Shown here: positions 33,464 through 41,317 of the stretch, one piece after another
Layout of the letters: each line of letters starts with the position of its first letter
Numbering within the stretch: the stretch's first letter is position 1
Source: Pseudomonas sp. B20(2017)
GTDB lineage: Bacteria > Pseudomonadota > Gammaproteobacteria > Pseudomonadales > Pseudomonadaceae
NCBI RefSeq assembly: GCF_002113125.1
Contig: NZ_NEJP01000026.1
Span: forward strand, 1 to 64,000
DNA length: 64,000 nt
Reading direction: 5' to 3'
Notes under the pieces: generated by a model
The model's database searches: none
What the model was told of the DNA's origin: nothing
The model's input: only the letters and a program-made list of their open reading frames with translations
Translations under genes and position numbers: made by a program

Positions 33464-35104
33464 TCAAAGCCTGGCGTAATCATCCCTGATGATGAAAAAC
33501 GTATTAGGATGAGGGGAGAACGTTTGTACGCCTCCCCTGAGCCAGATCACCTTGTTCACCGCATGGGCCGCTTCCACGGCTTGTGCAGCGTCCATCCCCA
33601 CCTGATCGATCAGCCTGATATTCGAGGCGTTCGGGTCCAGCTTCAATGGCTGATGTATCTGGCTGCCCTTGATGCGATGCAGGCTGAGGAAAAAAACGAA
33701 ATCGTGTCCAGTCCGTTGGAAGACCACCGCCGCGAAGCTTTGTGCAGGGCTGGGTTCGAAAACGCTGTAACCATTACGTGTCAGAAGCCCCGCTGCGAAG
33801 CGCTTTATATCGACTGCCGATTGGCTCGGCATGAAATAACTCCATTCCTGTCGAAACCGGGCCGGGTCGAAATCCAGTCGACGCAGGCCGTTTTTCACGC
33901 CGGCAACGGGCAGCTCGATCTTCTGGTTGAGATCGGTTCCGGATCGCGACAGTGGTTCTAGCATCAGTAGCGGGTCTACCAGTTCCGGGCGCGGGTTGAC
34001 GGTGCCGGTTTTCCAGTCGTTGAACGCTTGGCGCAACAGGGTCAGGCCGGTGCCGGTCGCCAGCTCGGAGCCATTGGCAAGCATGAACTGTCGTTTGGTG
34101 ACGTTGTGCAGGGTGACGTCTGCCAGCTCGGGGAAGTAGGTTGCAACGGTTTCCTTCATCGGTCTCTGGAATGGAAGGGTCGGATCGATTTCCCAATGGA
34201 ATTCGGGAGGAACACGAATGGCGCCGCGAGGTTGCTGCAGTAAGTCGACCCGCAATGTCCGATCCAGCGTGGCGTAGTCGTAGATCAGGTGGTTCGGATG
34301 TTTGACGTAGACAATGGGGTCATTGGGCTCGGTGCCCCGCGGCAAGGTCTTGTAGTTGACCCCTTTGATGTTGATGTCCTCGGGTGAAGCATGCTGGGCA
34401 GCGATGCCCCAGGTCTTCCAGGGATCGATCAAGGCGTCCAGCACTGTTGTCTGCAGTGCGTCGACATCGCCAGTCACGCGGTCCGCGCCAGTCATTTCAA
34501 CGGTGGGTTGTTCATCATCGGCAAGCCGAGGACGTTTGGTTGGTGTCTCGTGTATGTCGCCACCGGATAGGGTGATACGGGTGACAGACAATCGGGAGGC
34601 GTCATTGTCCACGGAGTGGTCCGATGCCACTGCGCGCCATTGCAGGGTGCCTGTCACCTGCTCGAGCTGGGGGCCGGACGCCCAAAGTTCGGTCGACAAC
34701 CGGGCTCTGAGCCGGCTTTGCAGATCTGTGCCGAGCAGAACGGTTCTGCCATCGGTCAGATCGACGTAGGTGTGCGGCCCGGCCCTGCGAAATCCCGTCA
34801 GCAAGTCGGGCTGGGGTAATCTTTCCACCAGTCGGGGTGCAAGAAAGTACCCGGCGATCGGGCGGTCGTTTTCGACTCGGGCAATCTGAGTTTCGGCGGG
34901 CAGGTCGGCGATCTGGAGTGTCGGCGGCGCGAAGGAGGGTAGACCGCTTTGTCCGGTAAGCAAGTTGACGGTCTGGTCGAGGTGCGGATATTCGACATGC
35001 AGCGGCTGCCTGACGGATATTTCAGGCGTCGTGTCGCGGACAGTCGGGGTGCTTTGATTTGAAGCAGGCGGGTTTTTCGGACGGATCGGTTTTTTCGGGC
35101 TCAT
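33464..35104 (-). CDS. Large protein of unknown function, possibly an effector
   Basis: This 546-residue protein matches no enzyme or transporter I recognise. It begins MSPKKPIRPKNPPASNQST, a polar, Pro/Lys/Ser-rich and probably unstructured tail of about 30 residues without a signal peptide; the rest is a mixed alpha/beta protein with no membrane segments. Notable stretches are HLIYDYATLDRTLRVDLLQQPRGAIRVPPEF (two short parts of a conserved-looking core) and a C-terminal region with FFLSLHRIKG and WLRGGVQTF. The look recalls the large, poorly described toxin/effector-like proteins of plant-associated Pseudomonas, which is a guess. It interrupts the purine region between uraH and lysE, and its base composition is less extreme than the enzymes around it. 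No chaperone or immunity gene is seen beside it. Confidence 0.6.
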   Translation of the reverse strand: MSPKKPIRPKNPPASNQSTPTVRDTTPEISVRQPLHVEYPHLDQTVNLLTGQSGLPSFAPPTLQIADLPAETQIARVENDRPIAGYFLAPRLVERLPQPDLLTGFRRAGPHTYVDLTDGRTVLLGTDLQSRLRARLSTELWASGPQLEQVTGTLQWRAVASDHSVDNDASRLSVTRITLSGGDIHETPTKRPRLADDEQPTVEMTGADRVTGDVDALQTTVLDALIDPWKTWGIAAQHASPEDINIKGVNYKTLPRGTEPNDPIVYVKHPNHLIYDYATLDRTLRVDLLQQPRGAIRVPPEFHWEIDPTLPFQRPMKETVATYFPELADVTLHNVTKRQFMLANGSELATGTGLTLLRQAFNDWKTGTVNPRPELVDPLLMLEPLSRSGTDLNQKIELPVAGVKNGLRRLDFDPARFRQEWSYFMPSQSAVDIKRFAAGLLTRNGYSVFEPSPAQSFAAVVFQRTGHDFVFFLSLHRIKGSQIHQPLKLDPNASNIRLIDQVGMDAAQAVEAAHAVNKVIWLRGGVQTFSPHPNTFFIIRDDYARL

Positions 35105-35262
35105 TGATCGTTATGCTCAGCGCATCCAGTTGATGGTGCGCTCGATCATCATCAAGCCGGGGCTGCGCCGTGCAGTACATATGTCTATTGGCTGACGCAG
35201 TTGATGCCGGGTGTTTCCGATGCCGCCACTTCGACAGGAAATGGCGACATGCCCATCGAAGA

Positions 35263-35892
35263 TCAGTGGCTGCTCAGCAAGGAAGCTGCACCTGCGCCAC
35301 CGAACAATCCGGCGCTGATGCGGTTGAACCAGCTCTGACCCTTGCCGCTACGCAGGTAACGCGCTGCACCATGGGCACCGAGGCCGTAGGTCAATTTGCA
35401 CAGCAGATCGAGCAGCGTCCAGGTGGCGATCATCACCAGCAATTGCGGCAGGAACGGTTGTTCGGCGCTGAGGAATTGCGGCAGAAACGCGGCGAAAAAC
35501 AAAATGTCTTTCGGATTGCTCGCACCCAGCACGAAAGCCCTGCTGAACAGTGCGCGGAATTTAGGAACCGGCGCAGCCTGAGGCACTTCGGCACCCACCG
35601 ACGGCTGGCGCGATTGCTGCCAGCTCTGCCAGGCGAGGTAGAACAGGTAGATCGCACCGATGATCTTCAGGGCGGTGAACAGTTTCTCGGACGCCAGCAG
35701 CAGGGCGCCGAGCCCCAGCGCCGATGCACTGAGCAGGCAGATCGAGGCGAACACGCCGCCAAGAAACGCCGGATACGACCGGCGCAAACCGTAATTCAGA
35801 CTGTTGCTGATCATCAGCAACGACAGCGGCCCCGGAATCAGGATCACCACCAGCGCAGCGCCGCTGAACAGCAGCCAGGTTTCCAGACTCAT
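35263..35892 (-). CDS. LysE-family amino acid exporter
   Basis: A six-helix inner-membrane protein of 209 residues starting at MSLETWLLFSGAAL (35892), preceded by AAGGAG at good spacing; an ATG one codon earlier is equally in frame, and the longer frame is unsupported. The block LIPGPLSLLMISNSLNYGLRRSYPAFLGG is the LysE/RhtB signature, with the family motif GPxxL. A second conserved block is ASNPKDILFFAAFLPQF. Such proteins export amino acids or similar metabolites. It follows azgA-like permease gene after a terminator, so it has its own promoter or reads through. The exported compound is unknown. Confidence 0.85.
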   Translation of the reverse strand: MSLETWLLFSGAALVVILIPGPLSLLMISNSLNYGLRRSYPAFLGGVFASICLLSASALGLGALLLASEKLFTALKIIGAIYLFYLAWQSWQQSRQPSVGAEVPQAAPVPKFRALFSRAFVLGASNPKDILFFAAFLPQFLSAEQPFLPQLLVMIATWTLLDLLCKLTYGLGAHGAARYLRSGKGQSWFNRISAGLFGGAGAASLLSSH

Positions 35893-35926
35893 CATTCGCT
35901 CCTTTTTATCGTTATCAAGAATGTGC

Positions 35927-35955
35927 AAAAGCCCCACCCGGTGGGGTGAGGCTGT
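35927..35955 (-). terminator. Terminator after the azgA-like permease gene
   Basis: On the minus strand GCCTCACCCCACC pairs with GGTGGGGC and is followed by TTTT. It lies between the permease stop and the lysE start. Confidence 0.65.
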
Positions 35956-35979
35956 TTTGAAGCGTGAACCGCGTAGCGC

Positions 35980-37329
35980 TTACAGGAAGATGAACTTGGC
36001 GATGAAGATCGCGCAGAGCACCCACAGGCTGACGGAGATCTCTTTGTATTTACCGGTGCCGGCCTTCAGCGCGACATAGGTAATGAAGCCCAGCGCGATA
36101 CCGTCGGCGACCGAGAAGGTCAGCGGCATCATGATCGCGGTGACGATCGCCGGAATGCTGTCGGTCGCTTCGTCCCATTCGATGTGCGCCATGCCGCCCA
36201 TCATCAGCATCGCTACGTAAATCAGCGCACCGGCGGTGGCGTAAGCGGGAATCATGCCGGCCAGCGGTGCAAAGAACATCGCGGCTATAAATAGCACACC
36301 CACGGTGACTGCGGTAAGACCAGTCCGACCACCAGCGGCTACACCAGCGGCACTTTCCACATAACTTGTCACTGGCGGGACACCGACCACTGCGCCGAAA
36401 ACGCTGGAGGCGCTGTCGGCCTTCATGGCGCGGGAAAGGTTTTCGATACGACCGTCAGCGTTCACCAGGTTGGCGCGCTGGGCGACGCCCATCAGGGTGC
36501 CGGCGGTGTCGAACATGTGCACGAAGAGGAAGGCCAGCACCACGCTGATCATGCTGACGTTGAATACGCCCGCGACGTTCATGGCCATGAAGGTTGGCGC
36601 CAGGCTTGGCGGGGCGGACATGATGCCCTCGTAGTGCACCAGACCAATCCCCCAGCCGGCCAGGGTCACGGTGATGATGCTGATGAGGATCGCACCGAAC
36701 ACCTTGTGATAGCTGAGGATCGCGATCATCAGGAAACAGATGGCGGCAAGCAGTGGACCGGGTTCACGCAGCGAGCCGAGCTTGATCAGGGTGGCCGGGC
36801 TATCGACGACGATGCCGGCGGTTTTCAGGCCGATCAGCCCGAGGAACAGACCTACACCGGCACCCATCGCATAGCGCAGGCTGACCGGAATGCTGTTGAG
36901 CAGCCATTCGCGAATCCGCGAAAAGGTCAGGATCATGAACAGCACGCCCGAGACGAACACCGCACCGAGGGCGGTTTCCCAGTTGTAGCCCATGGTGCCG
37001 ACCACGGTGTAAGTGAAGAACGCGTTAAGGCCCATGCCCGGCGCCAGGCCCACCGGCCAGTTGGCGTAGAGGCCCATCAGCAGGCAGCCCAGCGCGGCGG
37101 CGATACAGGTAGCGACGAAGGCTGCACCGTGATCGATCCCGGCATCGGCCATGATGTTCGGGTTGACGAAAATGATGTAGGCCATGGTGATGAAGGTTGT
37201 CAGACCGGCGATCAGCTCGGTCTTCACCGTGGTGCCATGCAAGCTGAGTTTGAAGATGCGTTCCAGCAGGCCATTGCGTAACGGCGGCGAGAGTTCCAGC
37301 GTCGATGCTTCGGATTTGCGGCTTTCCAC
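35980..37329 (-). CDS. AzgA-type purine permease (adenine/guanine/hypoxanthine)
   Basis: A 449-residue membrane transporter of the AzgA branch of NCS2. Diagnostic blocks are GLTTFITMAYIIFVNPNIMADAG (about 43-65, split here), GLAPGMGLNAFFTYT, FVHMFDTAGTLMGVA and VVGVPPVTSYVESAAGV. It brings hypoxanthine, guanine or adenine into the cell with protons. Xanthine or urate made from them would feed the pathway encoded just upstream. Its leader holds a TTGTGTACAA palindrome like those at puuE and uraH, plus a TGACC-N4-GGTCA repeat, so it is likely in the same regulon. Confidence 0.9.
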   Translation of the reverse strand: MESRKSEASTLELSPPLRNGLLERIFKLSLHGTTVKTELIAGLTTFITMAYIIFVNPNIMADAGIDHGAAFVATCIAAALGCLLMGLYANWPVGLAPGMGLNAFFTYTVVGTMGYNWETALGAVFVSGVLFMILTFSRIREWLLNSIPVSLRYAMGAGVGLFLGLIGLKTAGIVVDSPATLIKLGSLREPGPLLAAICFLMIAILSYHKVFGAILISIITVTLAGWGIGLVHYEGIMSAPPSLAPTFMAMNVAGVFNVSMISVVLAFLFVHMFDTAGTLMGVAQRANLVNADGRIENLSRAMKADSASSVFGAVVGVPPVTSYVESAAGVAAGGRTGLTAVTVGVLFIAAMFFAPLAGMIPAYATAGALIYVAMLMMGGMAHIEWDEATDSIPAIVTAIMMPLTFSVADGIALGFITYVALKAGTGKYKEISVSLWVLCAIFIAKFIFL

Positions 37330-37418
37330 AGCGAGTACTCCTCAAGAGTTTTATTGTTATTTCCAGGACCGGACCCATGAGGGGTGGCAGCGGCCCTTTG
37401 AGGCATACGCGAATTTGT

Positions 37419-37432
37419 TGACCATGCGGTCA
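37419..37432. promoter_or_regulatory. Inverted repeat TGACC-N4-GGTCA in the permease leader
   Basis: TGACCATGCGGTCA is a perfect inverted repeat with a four-base spacer, 90 bases before the permease start and between it and the TTGTGTACAA site. It could be a second operator or a transcribed hairpin. Confidence 0.35.
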
Positions 37433-37459
37433 GGAACTCGCACGCTGTGGATTATGCTT

Positions 37460-37469
37460 TTGTGTACAA
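37460..37469. promoter_or_regulatory. Palindromic operator TTGTGTACAA at the permease promoter
   Basis: TTTGTGTACAAA has the same core as the sites before puuE and uraH. On the minus strand it lies in the spacer between TTGCTT and CATAAT, a plausible promoter for the permease. Confidence 0.55.
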
Positions 37470-37525
37470 ATAAAGCAAATATTGTTTTTGGTTTTGTAGA
37501 CGAAAAGACAGGTGATCGAGCTATA

Positions 37526-37969
37526 TCACTCGTTCGGGCGATTGGTTCCCAGCGCCAGATTCACCGCCAGCCAGCCGTTTACCGCCGTTTCGCCCGCTTC
37601 GGCAAAGACGCGTTCAAGCAATTTCACCTGTTCGCGGCGCAGCGCCTGTTCAAATTTCGCGCCTTCAACGGTCAGCTCCAGCAGGCGTTTACGCTTGTCG
37701 GTCTCGGACGCCACGCTGTTCACCAGATGCATTTCCTGCAATTGCCGCAACGGCATGTTCAACGCCTGCTTGCTGACGCCAAGCAACGCGAGCAATTCCT
37801 TGACGCTCAGATTCGGATAACGGGCGATGAAAAACACGATGCGTTGATGCACTCGGGACAAGCCGCGACGTTCGAGCATTTCATCGGCCTTGGCAGTGAA
37901 CGCCTGATAACCGAAGAAAAACGCTTCCATGGCTTGTTGTTGGCTGGCGCAGTTTTTAAGGTCAAGCAT
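37526..37969 (-). CDS. MarR-family transcriptional regulator
   Basis: A 147-residue winged-helix regulator. The DNA-binding helix-turn-helix is LSVKELLALLGVSKQALNMPLRQLQEMHLV (about 54-83), and the wing has SETDKRKRLLELT, the basic hairpin of MarR proteins. It is divergent from an aminotransferase gene, with 82 bases between starts. Two inverted repeats of the form GTCAA-N5-TTGAC lie in that gap, one overlapping its own ATG, so it probably represses itself and the aminotransferase. A ligand that releases it is not evident. Confidence 0.85.
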   Translation of the reverse strand: MLDLKNCASQQQAMEAFFFGYQAFTAKADEMLERRGLSRVHQRIVFFIARYPNLSVKELLALLGVSKQALNMPLRQLQEMHLVNSVASETDKRKRLLELTVEGAKFEQALRREQVKLLERVFAEAGETAVNGWLAVNLALGTNRPNE

Positions 37970-37975
37970 ATTGAC
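37961..37975. promoter_or_regulatory. MarR operator candidate 1
   Basis: GTCAA-GCATA-TTGAC, perfect 5-bp arms with a 5-base spacer, covering the marR start codon. Confidence 0.55.
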
Positions 37976-38002
37976 GTTTCCAGAGAGGGTGTCGTAATTT
38001 CA

Positions 38003-38017
38003 GTCAACAAGTTTGAC
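38003..38017. promoter_or_regulatory. MarR operator candidate 2
   Basis: GTCAA-CAAGT-TTGAC, the same arms and spacing as candidate 1 and 42 bases (four helical turns) away, 35 bases before the aminotransferase ATG. Confidence 0.6.
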
Positions 38018-38051
38018 TCATATTTCCCATGCCTCGCTAGCGGTGACTTCC

Positions 38052-39218
38052 ATGGCTTTTTCCGAACGTGTCTCACGCCTCAAAAGTTCTCTGATCCGTG
38101 AAATCCTTGCCGCGGCCCAGCGCCCGGAAGTGATGTCTTTCGCCGGCGGCTTACCGGCCGAAGCGATGTTGCCGAAGGTCGAGTGGGCCGACATGCCGGT
38201 TTCTCTCGGCCAATACGGCATGAGCGAAGGTGAGCCTGCGTTGCGCCAAGCACTGGAGGCAGAGGCGAGAGGGCTGGGGTTGCCGTGTGAGGCGAGTCAG
38301 GTGCTGATAGTCAGTGGTTCCCAACAAACCCTCGACCTGGCGGCCAAGCTGTACATCGACAAGGGCACTGAAATCCTGCTCGAAGCGCCGACTTATCTGG
38401 CAGCGTTGCAGATCTTTCAGCTGTTCGGTGCCGATTGCCTGACCGTGCCGCTGGAGGCTGACGGGCCAAACCTTGCGCAATTGCGTCATCGTCTGGAGCA
38501 GCATCGTCCAGCGTTCGTCTACCTGATCCCGACCTTCCAGAACCCGTCCGCCGTACGCTACAGCGAAGCCAAGCGCGAAGCAGTTGCGGCGTTGCTCGAC
38601 GAATTCGGCGTGACCCTGATCGAAGACGAACCCTATCGCGAGCTGACCTTCGACGGCGGCAGCGCCCAACCAATAGCCGGGCGCCTGAAAAAATCCAGCT
38701 GGATCTACACCAGCACCGTGTCGAAAACCCTGCTGCCGGGCCTGCGTGTCGGCTATCTCATCGCCAGCCCGGATCTGTTTCCGCATCTGCTCAAACTCAA
38801 GCAGTCAGCGGATCTGCACACCAACCGCATTGGCCAGTGGCAGGCGTTGCAGTGGATTGGCAGTGAGAAATATCAGCAGCACTTGAGTGAACTGCGCGGC
38901 TTCTACCGTCAGCGCCGCGATGCCTTTCAAGCGGCGCTGGAAACCCATTTCGCCGATCTTGCGGACTGGAACATGCCGCAGGGCGGGCTGTTTTTCTGGC
39001 TGACCCTGAAGCAACCGCTGGACACTCGCACGTTGTTGAACACCGCGCTGGCCAACGATGTGGCGTTCATGCCGGGCGAACCGTTCTTCCCCGAGCCGGA
39101 TCGCAATCCCGGGCATCTGCGCCTGAACTTCAGTCACATCGACCCGGCCCGACTGGACGAAGGGCTCAAGCGTCTGGCGGCGGTGGTGCGCCAGGCACAG
39201 GCCGCGCAGGCCGCATAA
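38052..39218 (+). CDS. Class I/II PLP-dependent aminotransferase (2-aminoadipate/MocR-like)
   Basis: A 388-residue aminotransferase starting at MAFSERVSRLKSSLIREIL (38052); 13 upstream in-frame residues contain an operator and are not needed. It has FAGGLPAEAM, the PLP-ring and phosphate motifs, FQNPSAV, IEDEPYRELTFDG, and the Schiff-base Lys in STVSKTLLPGLRVGY. This set is typical of the 2-aminoadipate transaminase/LysN group, which overlaps with the aminotransferase part of MocR. The natural amino acid substrate is unknown. It is divergent from marR and ends at a strong bidirectional terminator. Confidence 0.87.
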   Translation: MAFSERVSRLKSSLIREILAAAQRPEVMSFAGGLPAEAMLPKVEWADMPVSLGQYGMSEGEPALRQALEAEARGLGLPCEASQVLIVSGSQQTLDLAAKLYIDKGTEILLEAPTYLAALQIFQLFGADCLTVPLEADGPNLAQLRHRLEQHRPAFVYLIPTFQNPSAVRYSEAKREAVAALLDEFGVTLIEDEPYRELTFDGGSAQPIAGRLKKSSWIYTSTVSKTLLPGLRVGYLIASPDLFPHLLKLKQSADLHTNRIGQWQALQWIGSEKYQQHLSELRGFYRQRRDAFQAALETHFADLADWNMPQGGLFFWLTLKQPLDTRTLLNTALANDVAFMPGEPFFPEPDRNPGHLRLNFSHIDPARLDEGLKRLAAVVRQAQAAQAA

Positions 39219-39247
39219 AAAAACCGGCCATCAGGCCGGTTTTTTTT
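39217..39247. terminator. Bidirectional terminator
   Basis: AAACCGGCC-ATCA-GGCCGGTTT, with A before and T after, so it serves both the aminotransferase gene and the convergent glutaredoxin-like gene. Confidence 0.9.
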
Positions 39248-39250
39248 GAG

Positions 39251-39622
39251 TCAGAGCGCGGCGAACCGCTTGTTCAAATATTCGATGATCGTGTTGGACT
39301 CGTACATCCAGGTGGTCTGGCCGTTCTCTTCGATGCGCAGGCACGGCACTTTGATCTTGCCGCCCTGTTCCAGCAGGGTCTGGCGATCGTGCTCGTTATT
39401 CTTCGCATCCTTCAGGGCCACCGGAACGTTCAGGCGACGCAGGCTGCGGCGGGTCTTCACGCAGAACGGGCAGGCGTGGAACTGATACAGGGTCAGGTCT
39501 TTCGCGGCGGCGTCAACCTGAGCCTGGGCAGCGGCGGGGCGCTGTTTCTTGCCCGGGCGGGTGAGGAAATCAACGAAGATGATCAGTTGGCCGAGGCCGA
39601 CACGAAGCGCTTTGACGAACAC
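39251..39622 (-). CDS. Glutaredoxin/GST-N domain protein
   Basis: A 123-residue protein with an N-terminal hydrophobic segment (about 5-20, LRVGLGQLIIFVDFL) and a thioredoxin-fold domain (about 42-123). The redox motif is CPFC (about 52-55) in LYQFHACPFCVKTRR, followed by the cis-Pro region VPCLRI and the helix ESNTIIEYLNKRF. It probably acts as a membrane-tethered glutaredoxin using glutathione. It lies alone between two bidirectional terminators. The membrane tether could face either side. Confidence 0.85.
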   Translation of the reverse strand: MFVKALRVGLGQLIIFVDFLTRPGKKQRPAAAQAQVDAAAKDLTLYQFHACPFCVKTRRSLRRLNVPVALKDAKNNEHDRQTLLEQGGKIKVPCLRIEENGQTTWMYESNTIIEYLNKRFAAL

Positions 39623-39682
39623 GTTACAAGCCTCACAGGGACAATGAAGAAGGCGCGCAGCTTACCCGATTTTTCACGGACG

Positions 39683-39713
39683 AAAAAAAACCGGCGATAA
39701 ACGCCGGTTTTTT
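39683..39713. terminator. Bidirectional terminator after folE
   Basis: AAAACCGGCG-ATAAA-CGCCGGTTTT with a stretch of A on one side and T on the other, just beyond the folE stop. Confidence 0.88.
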
Positions 39714-39723
39714 GTGTCACGCA

Positions 39724-40284
39724 TTACTTGATCAGGCTGAGAAACTCGCTGCGGGTCGCTGCGTTTTCGCGGAACTCACCGAGCATCACCGAAGTGATCA
39801 TCGACGAATTCTGTTTCTCGACACCGCGCATCATCATGCACATGTGCTTGGCCTCGATCACCACGGCCACGCCCAGCGCGCCGGTGACCTGCTGGACCGC
39901 ATCGGCGATCTGGCGGCTGAGGTTTTCCTGGATCTGCAGGCGGCGGGCGTACATGTCGACGATCCGCGCGACCTTCGACAGGCCCAGCACTTTGCCGCTC
40001 GGGATATACGCGACGTGGGCCTTGCCGATGAACGGCAGCAGGTGGTGTTCGCACAACGAGTACAGCTCGATGTCCTTGACCAGCACCATTTCGCTGTTGT
40101 CGGAGCTGAACAGGGCACCATTGGTGACCTCTTCGAGCGTCTGTTCATAACCGCGGCAGAGGTACTGCATGGCTTTGGCGGCACGCTTTGGCGTGTCGCG
40201 TAGGCCCTCGCGGGAGACGTCCTCGCCCAGTTGGCCGAGAATCGCGGTGTAATTCTGTTCCAGTGTCACAGAGGCTGATTCCAT
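39724..40284 (-). CDS. folE: GTP cyclohydrolase I with a replaced N terminus
   Basis: A 186-residue FolE. From LEQNYTAILGQLGEDVSREG onward (in two parts, residues 8-27) it is a normal Pseudomonas GTP cyclohydrolase I; catalytic and zinc residues occur in LYSLCEHHLLPF, VARIVDMYARRLQ and EAKHMCMMMRGV. It makes dihydroneopterin triphosphate for folate. The first seven residues, MESASVT, are unusual: the Pseudomonas protein normally starts MSLEQNY. They come from the integrated element that ends inside the gene (see 40244-44776). The new ATG lies seven bases after the integrase stop and has no clear Shine-Dalgarno, so translation may depend on coupling to the integrase gene. Confidence 0.93.
   Translation of the reverse strand: MESASVTLEQNYTAILGQLGEDVSREGLRDTPKRAAKAMQYLCRGYEQTLEEVTNGALFSSDNSEMVLVKDIELYSLCEHHLLPFIGKAHVAYIPSGKVLGLSKVARIVDMYARRLQIQENLSRQIADAVQQVTGALGVAVVIEAKHMCMMMRGVEKQNSSMITSVMLGEFRENAATRSEFLSLIK
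40244..40263. repeat. Left attachment site (att copy inside folE)
   Basis: GCGGTGTAATTCTGTTCCAG, the shared 20 bases, encode LEQNYTA of FolE on the minus strand. Confidence 0.85.
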
Positions 40285-40291
40285 AAGGGTT

Positions 40292-41215
40292 TCAGAGGGG
40301 TACTGTTTCTGTCTGTACCAATTTTGTACCAATCAAGCTGTTTTCGAGCTTTCCGAGTTCACCCCAGTCGGTGCTGGAGTTAATCCATCGGGCGTAGGTC
40401 GATAGCAACATCTGAACGCTATGACCGAGCTGAGTGGCAATAAACGCAGGGTTCATACCCGCCATGAGGCACATGGTAGCGTAAGTGTGTCGGCAGTTGT
40501 ATTGCCGGCGGGCGCGAATCCCCAATTCGGTCAGTGCAGCCTGGAAGTGTTTATCGGTCACGCTCGACTGTTGAATGAACTCGAAGTTCTTGGTTGGTGG
40601 GAATACGTAGGCTGATTCGGTGCGTTTGCGCCGGCTCTGCGAGGCACGTTGTTGCGCCACCCGCTCGGCTTGCTCGATGGCGTTCAGCGCTCGGCTATTG
40701 AGCATGACCTGGCGCACATTCCGGGTTTTGGTGCGCTCCTCGATCTTGTAGTCCGCGACGATCCGACACACGTTGACCAGCCGCTTTTCCTTGTCGACCT
40801 CTTCCCAGCGCAGCGCCGCGATCTCGCTGGGGCGCATGCCGGTGTAGAAGGCGAACTCGAAGTACGCCGCGTAGATCCGCATTGAATGGGTCAGCGTCTT
40901 GTATAGGTGATCAATGATCTGGTTGGCCTCGCCAACCGTGAACGGATCGATGGGCTTTTTGGCCTTTACCGGCAGCTCGATGGATTCCACCGGGTTACGG
41001 TTGATCAGGCCATCTTTCACTGCGGTACCGAACACTGTGGTCAGGCGCTGGATCGCCGCACGCTTCACGCCCGGTGTCGGCCATTCGGTATTGGCCACCA
41101 CGTTGCGCAGCATCACTGACGTGATGCTGTCGATGGGATGCATTGCCAGATACGGCATCCAGTACAAATTGAACGAGCCGAGGTTTGGAGCAAGCAAATG
41201 CCCGGTTCCGGTCAT
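40292..41215 (-). CDS. Tyrosine recombinase (integrase), short N terminus
   Basis: A 307-residue phage-type integrase. The core-binding domain (about 14-75) and catalytic domain (about 92-290) are intact: Arg128 in TGMRPSE, a Lys in TKTRNVR (about 163-168), the box YNCRHTYAT with Arg242 and the first His replaced by Tyr239 (a common variant), His265 in LGHS, and Tyr274 in TYARW. The arm-binding domain of about 80 residues that most such enzymes have is absent; the ORF begins at the core-binding part and stops close the frame upstream. It lies next to the left attachment site and its stop is seven bases before the new folE start. It may be inactive or rely on another integrase. Confidence 0.88.
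   Translation of the reverse strand: MTGTGHLLAPNLGSFNLYWMPYLAMHPIDSITSVMLRNVVANTEWPTPGVKRAAIQRLTTVFGTAVKDGLINRNPVESIELPVKAKKPIDPFTVGEANQIIDHLYKTLTHSMRIYAAYFEFAFYTGMRPSEIAALRWEEVDKEKRLVNVCRIVADYKIEERTKTRNVRQVMLNSRALNAIEQAERVAQQRASQSRRKRTESAYVFPPTKNFEFIQQSSVTDKHFQAALTELGIRARRQYNCRHTYATMCLMAGMNPAFIATQLGHSVQMLLSTYARWINSSTDWGELGKLENSLIGTKLVQTETVPL
40315..40333. repeat. Subterminal repeat, left copy
   Basis: GTACCAATTTTGTACCAAT, with an internal repeat of GTACCAAT, 52 bases inside the left att copy and within the end of the integrase gene. The counterpart is at 44645. Likely integrase arm sites. Confidence 0.5.
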
Positions 41216-41317
41216 AAGCAGCTATTCGTTTCGGGCCACTCTTGGCCCAAAGAATTACCCGCCAAGCTTTGCATTTGGCCCGATCGGATACATAGACGAA
41301 ATGAGTTAAGAACCCCA

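Noticed and set aside
37330..37525. Purine riboswitch in the AzgA-like leader
   Set aside because: I looked for the three-way junction core of the purine aptamer and did not find it; the palindromes fit protein operators better.
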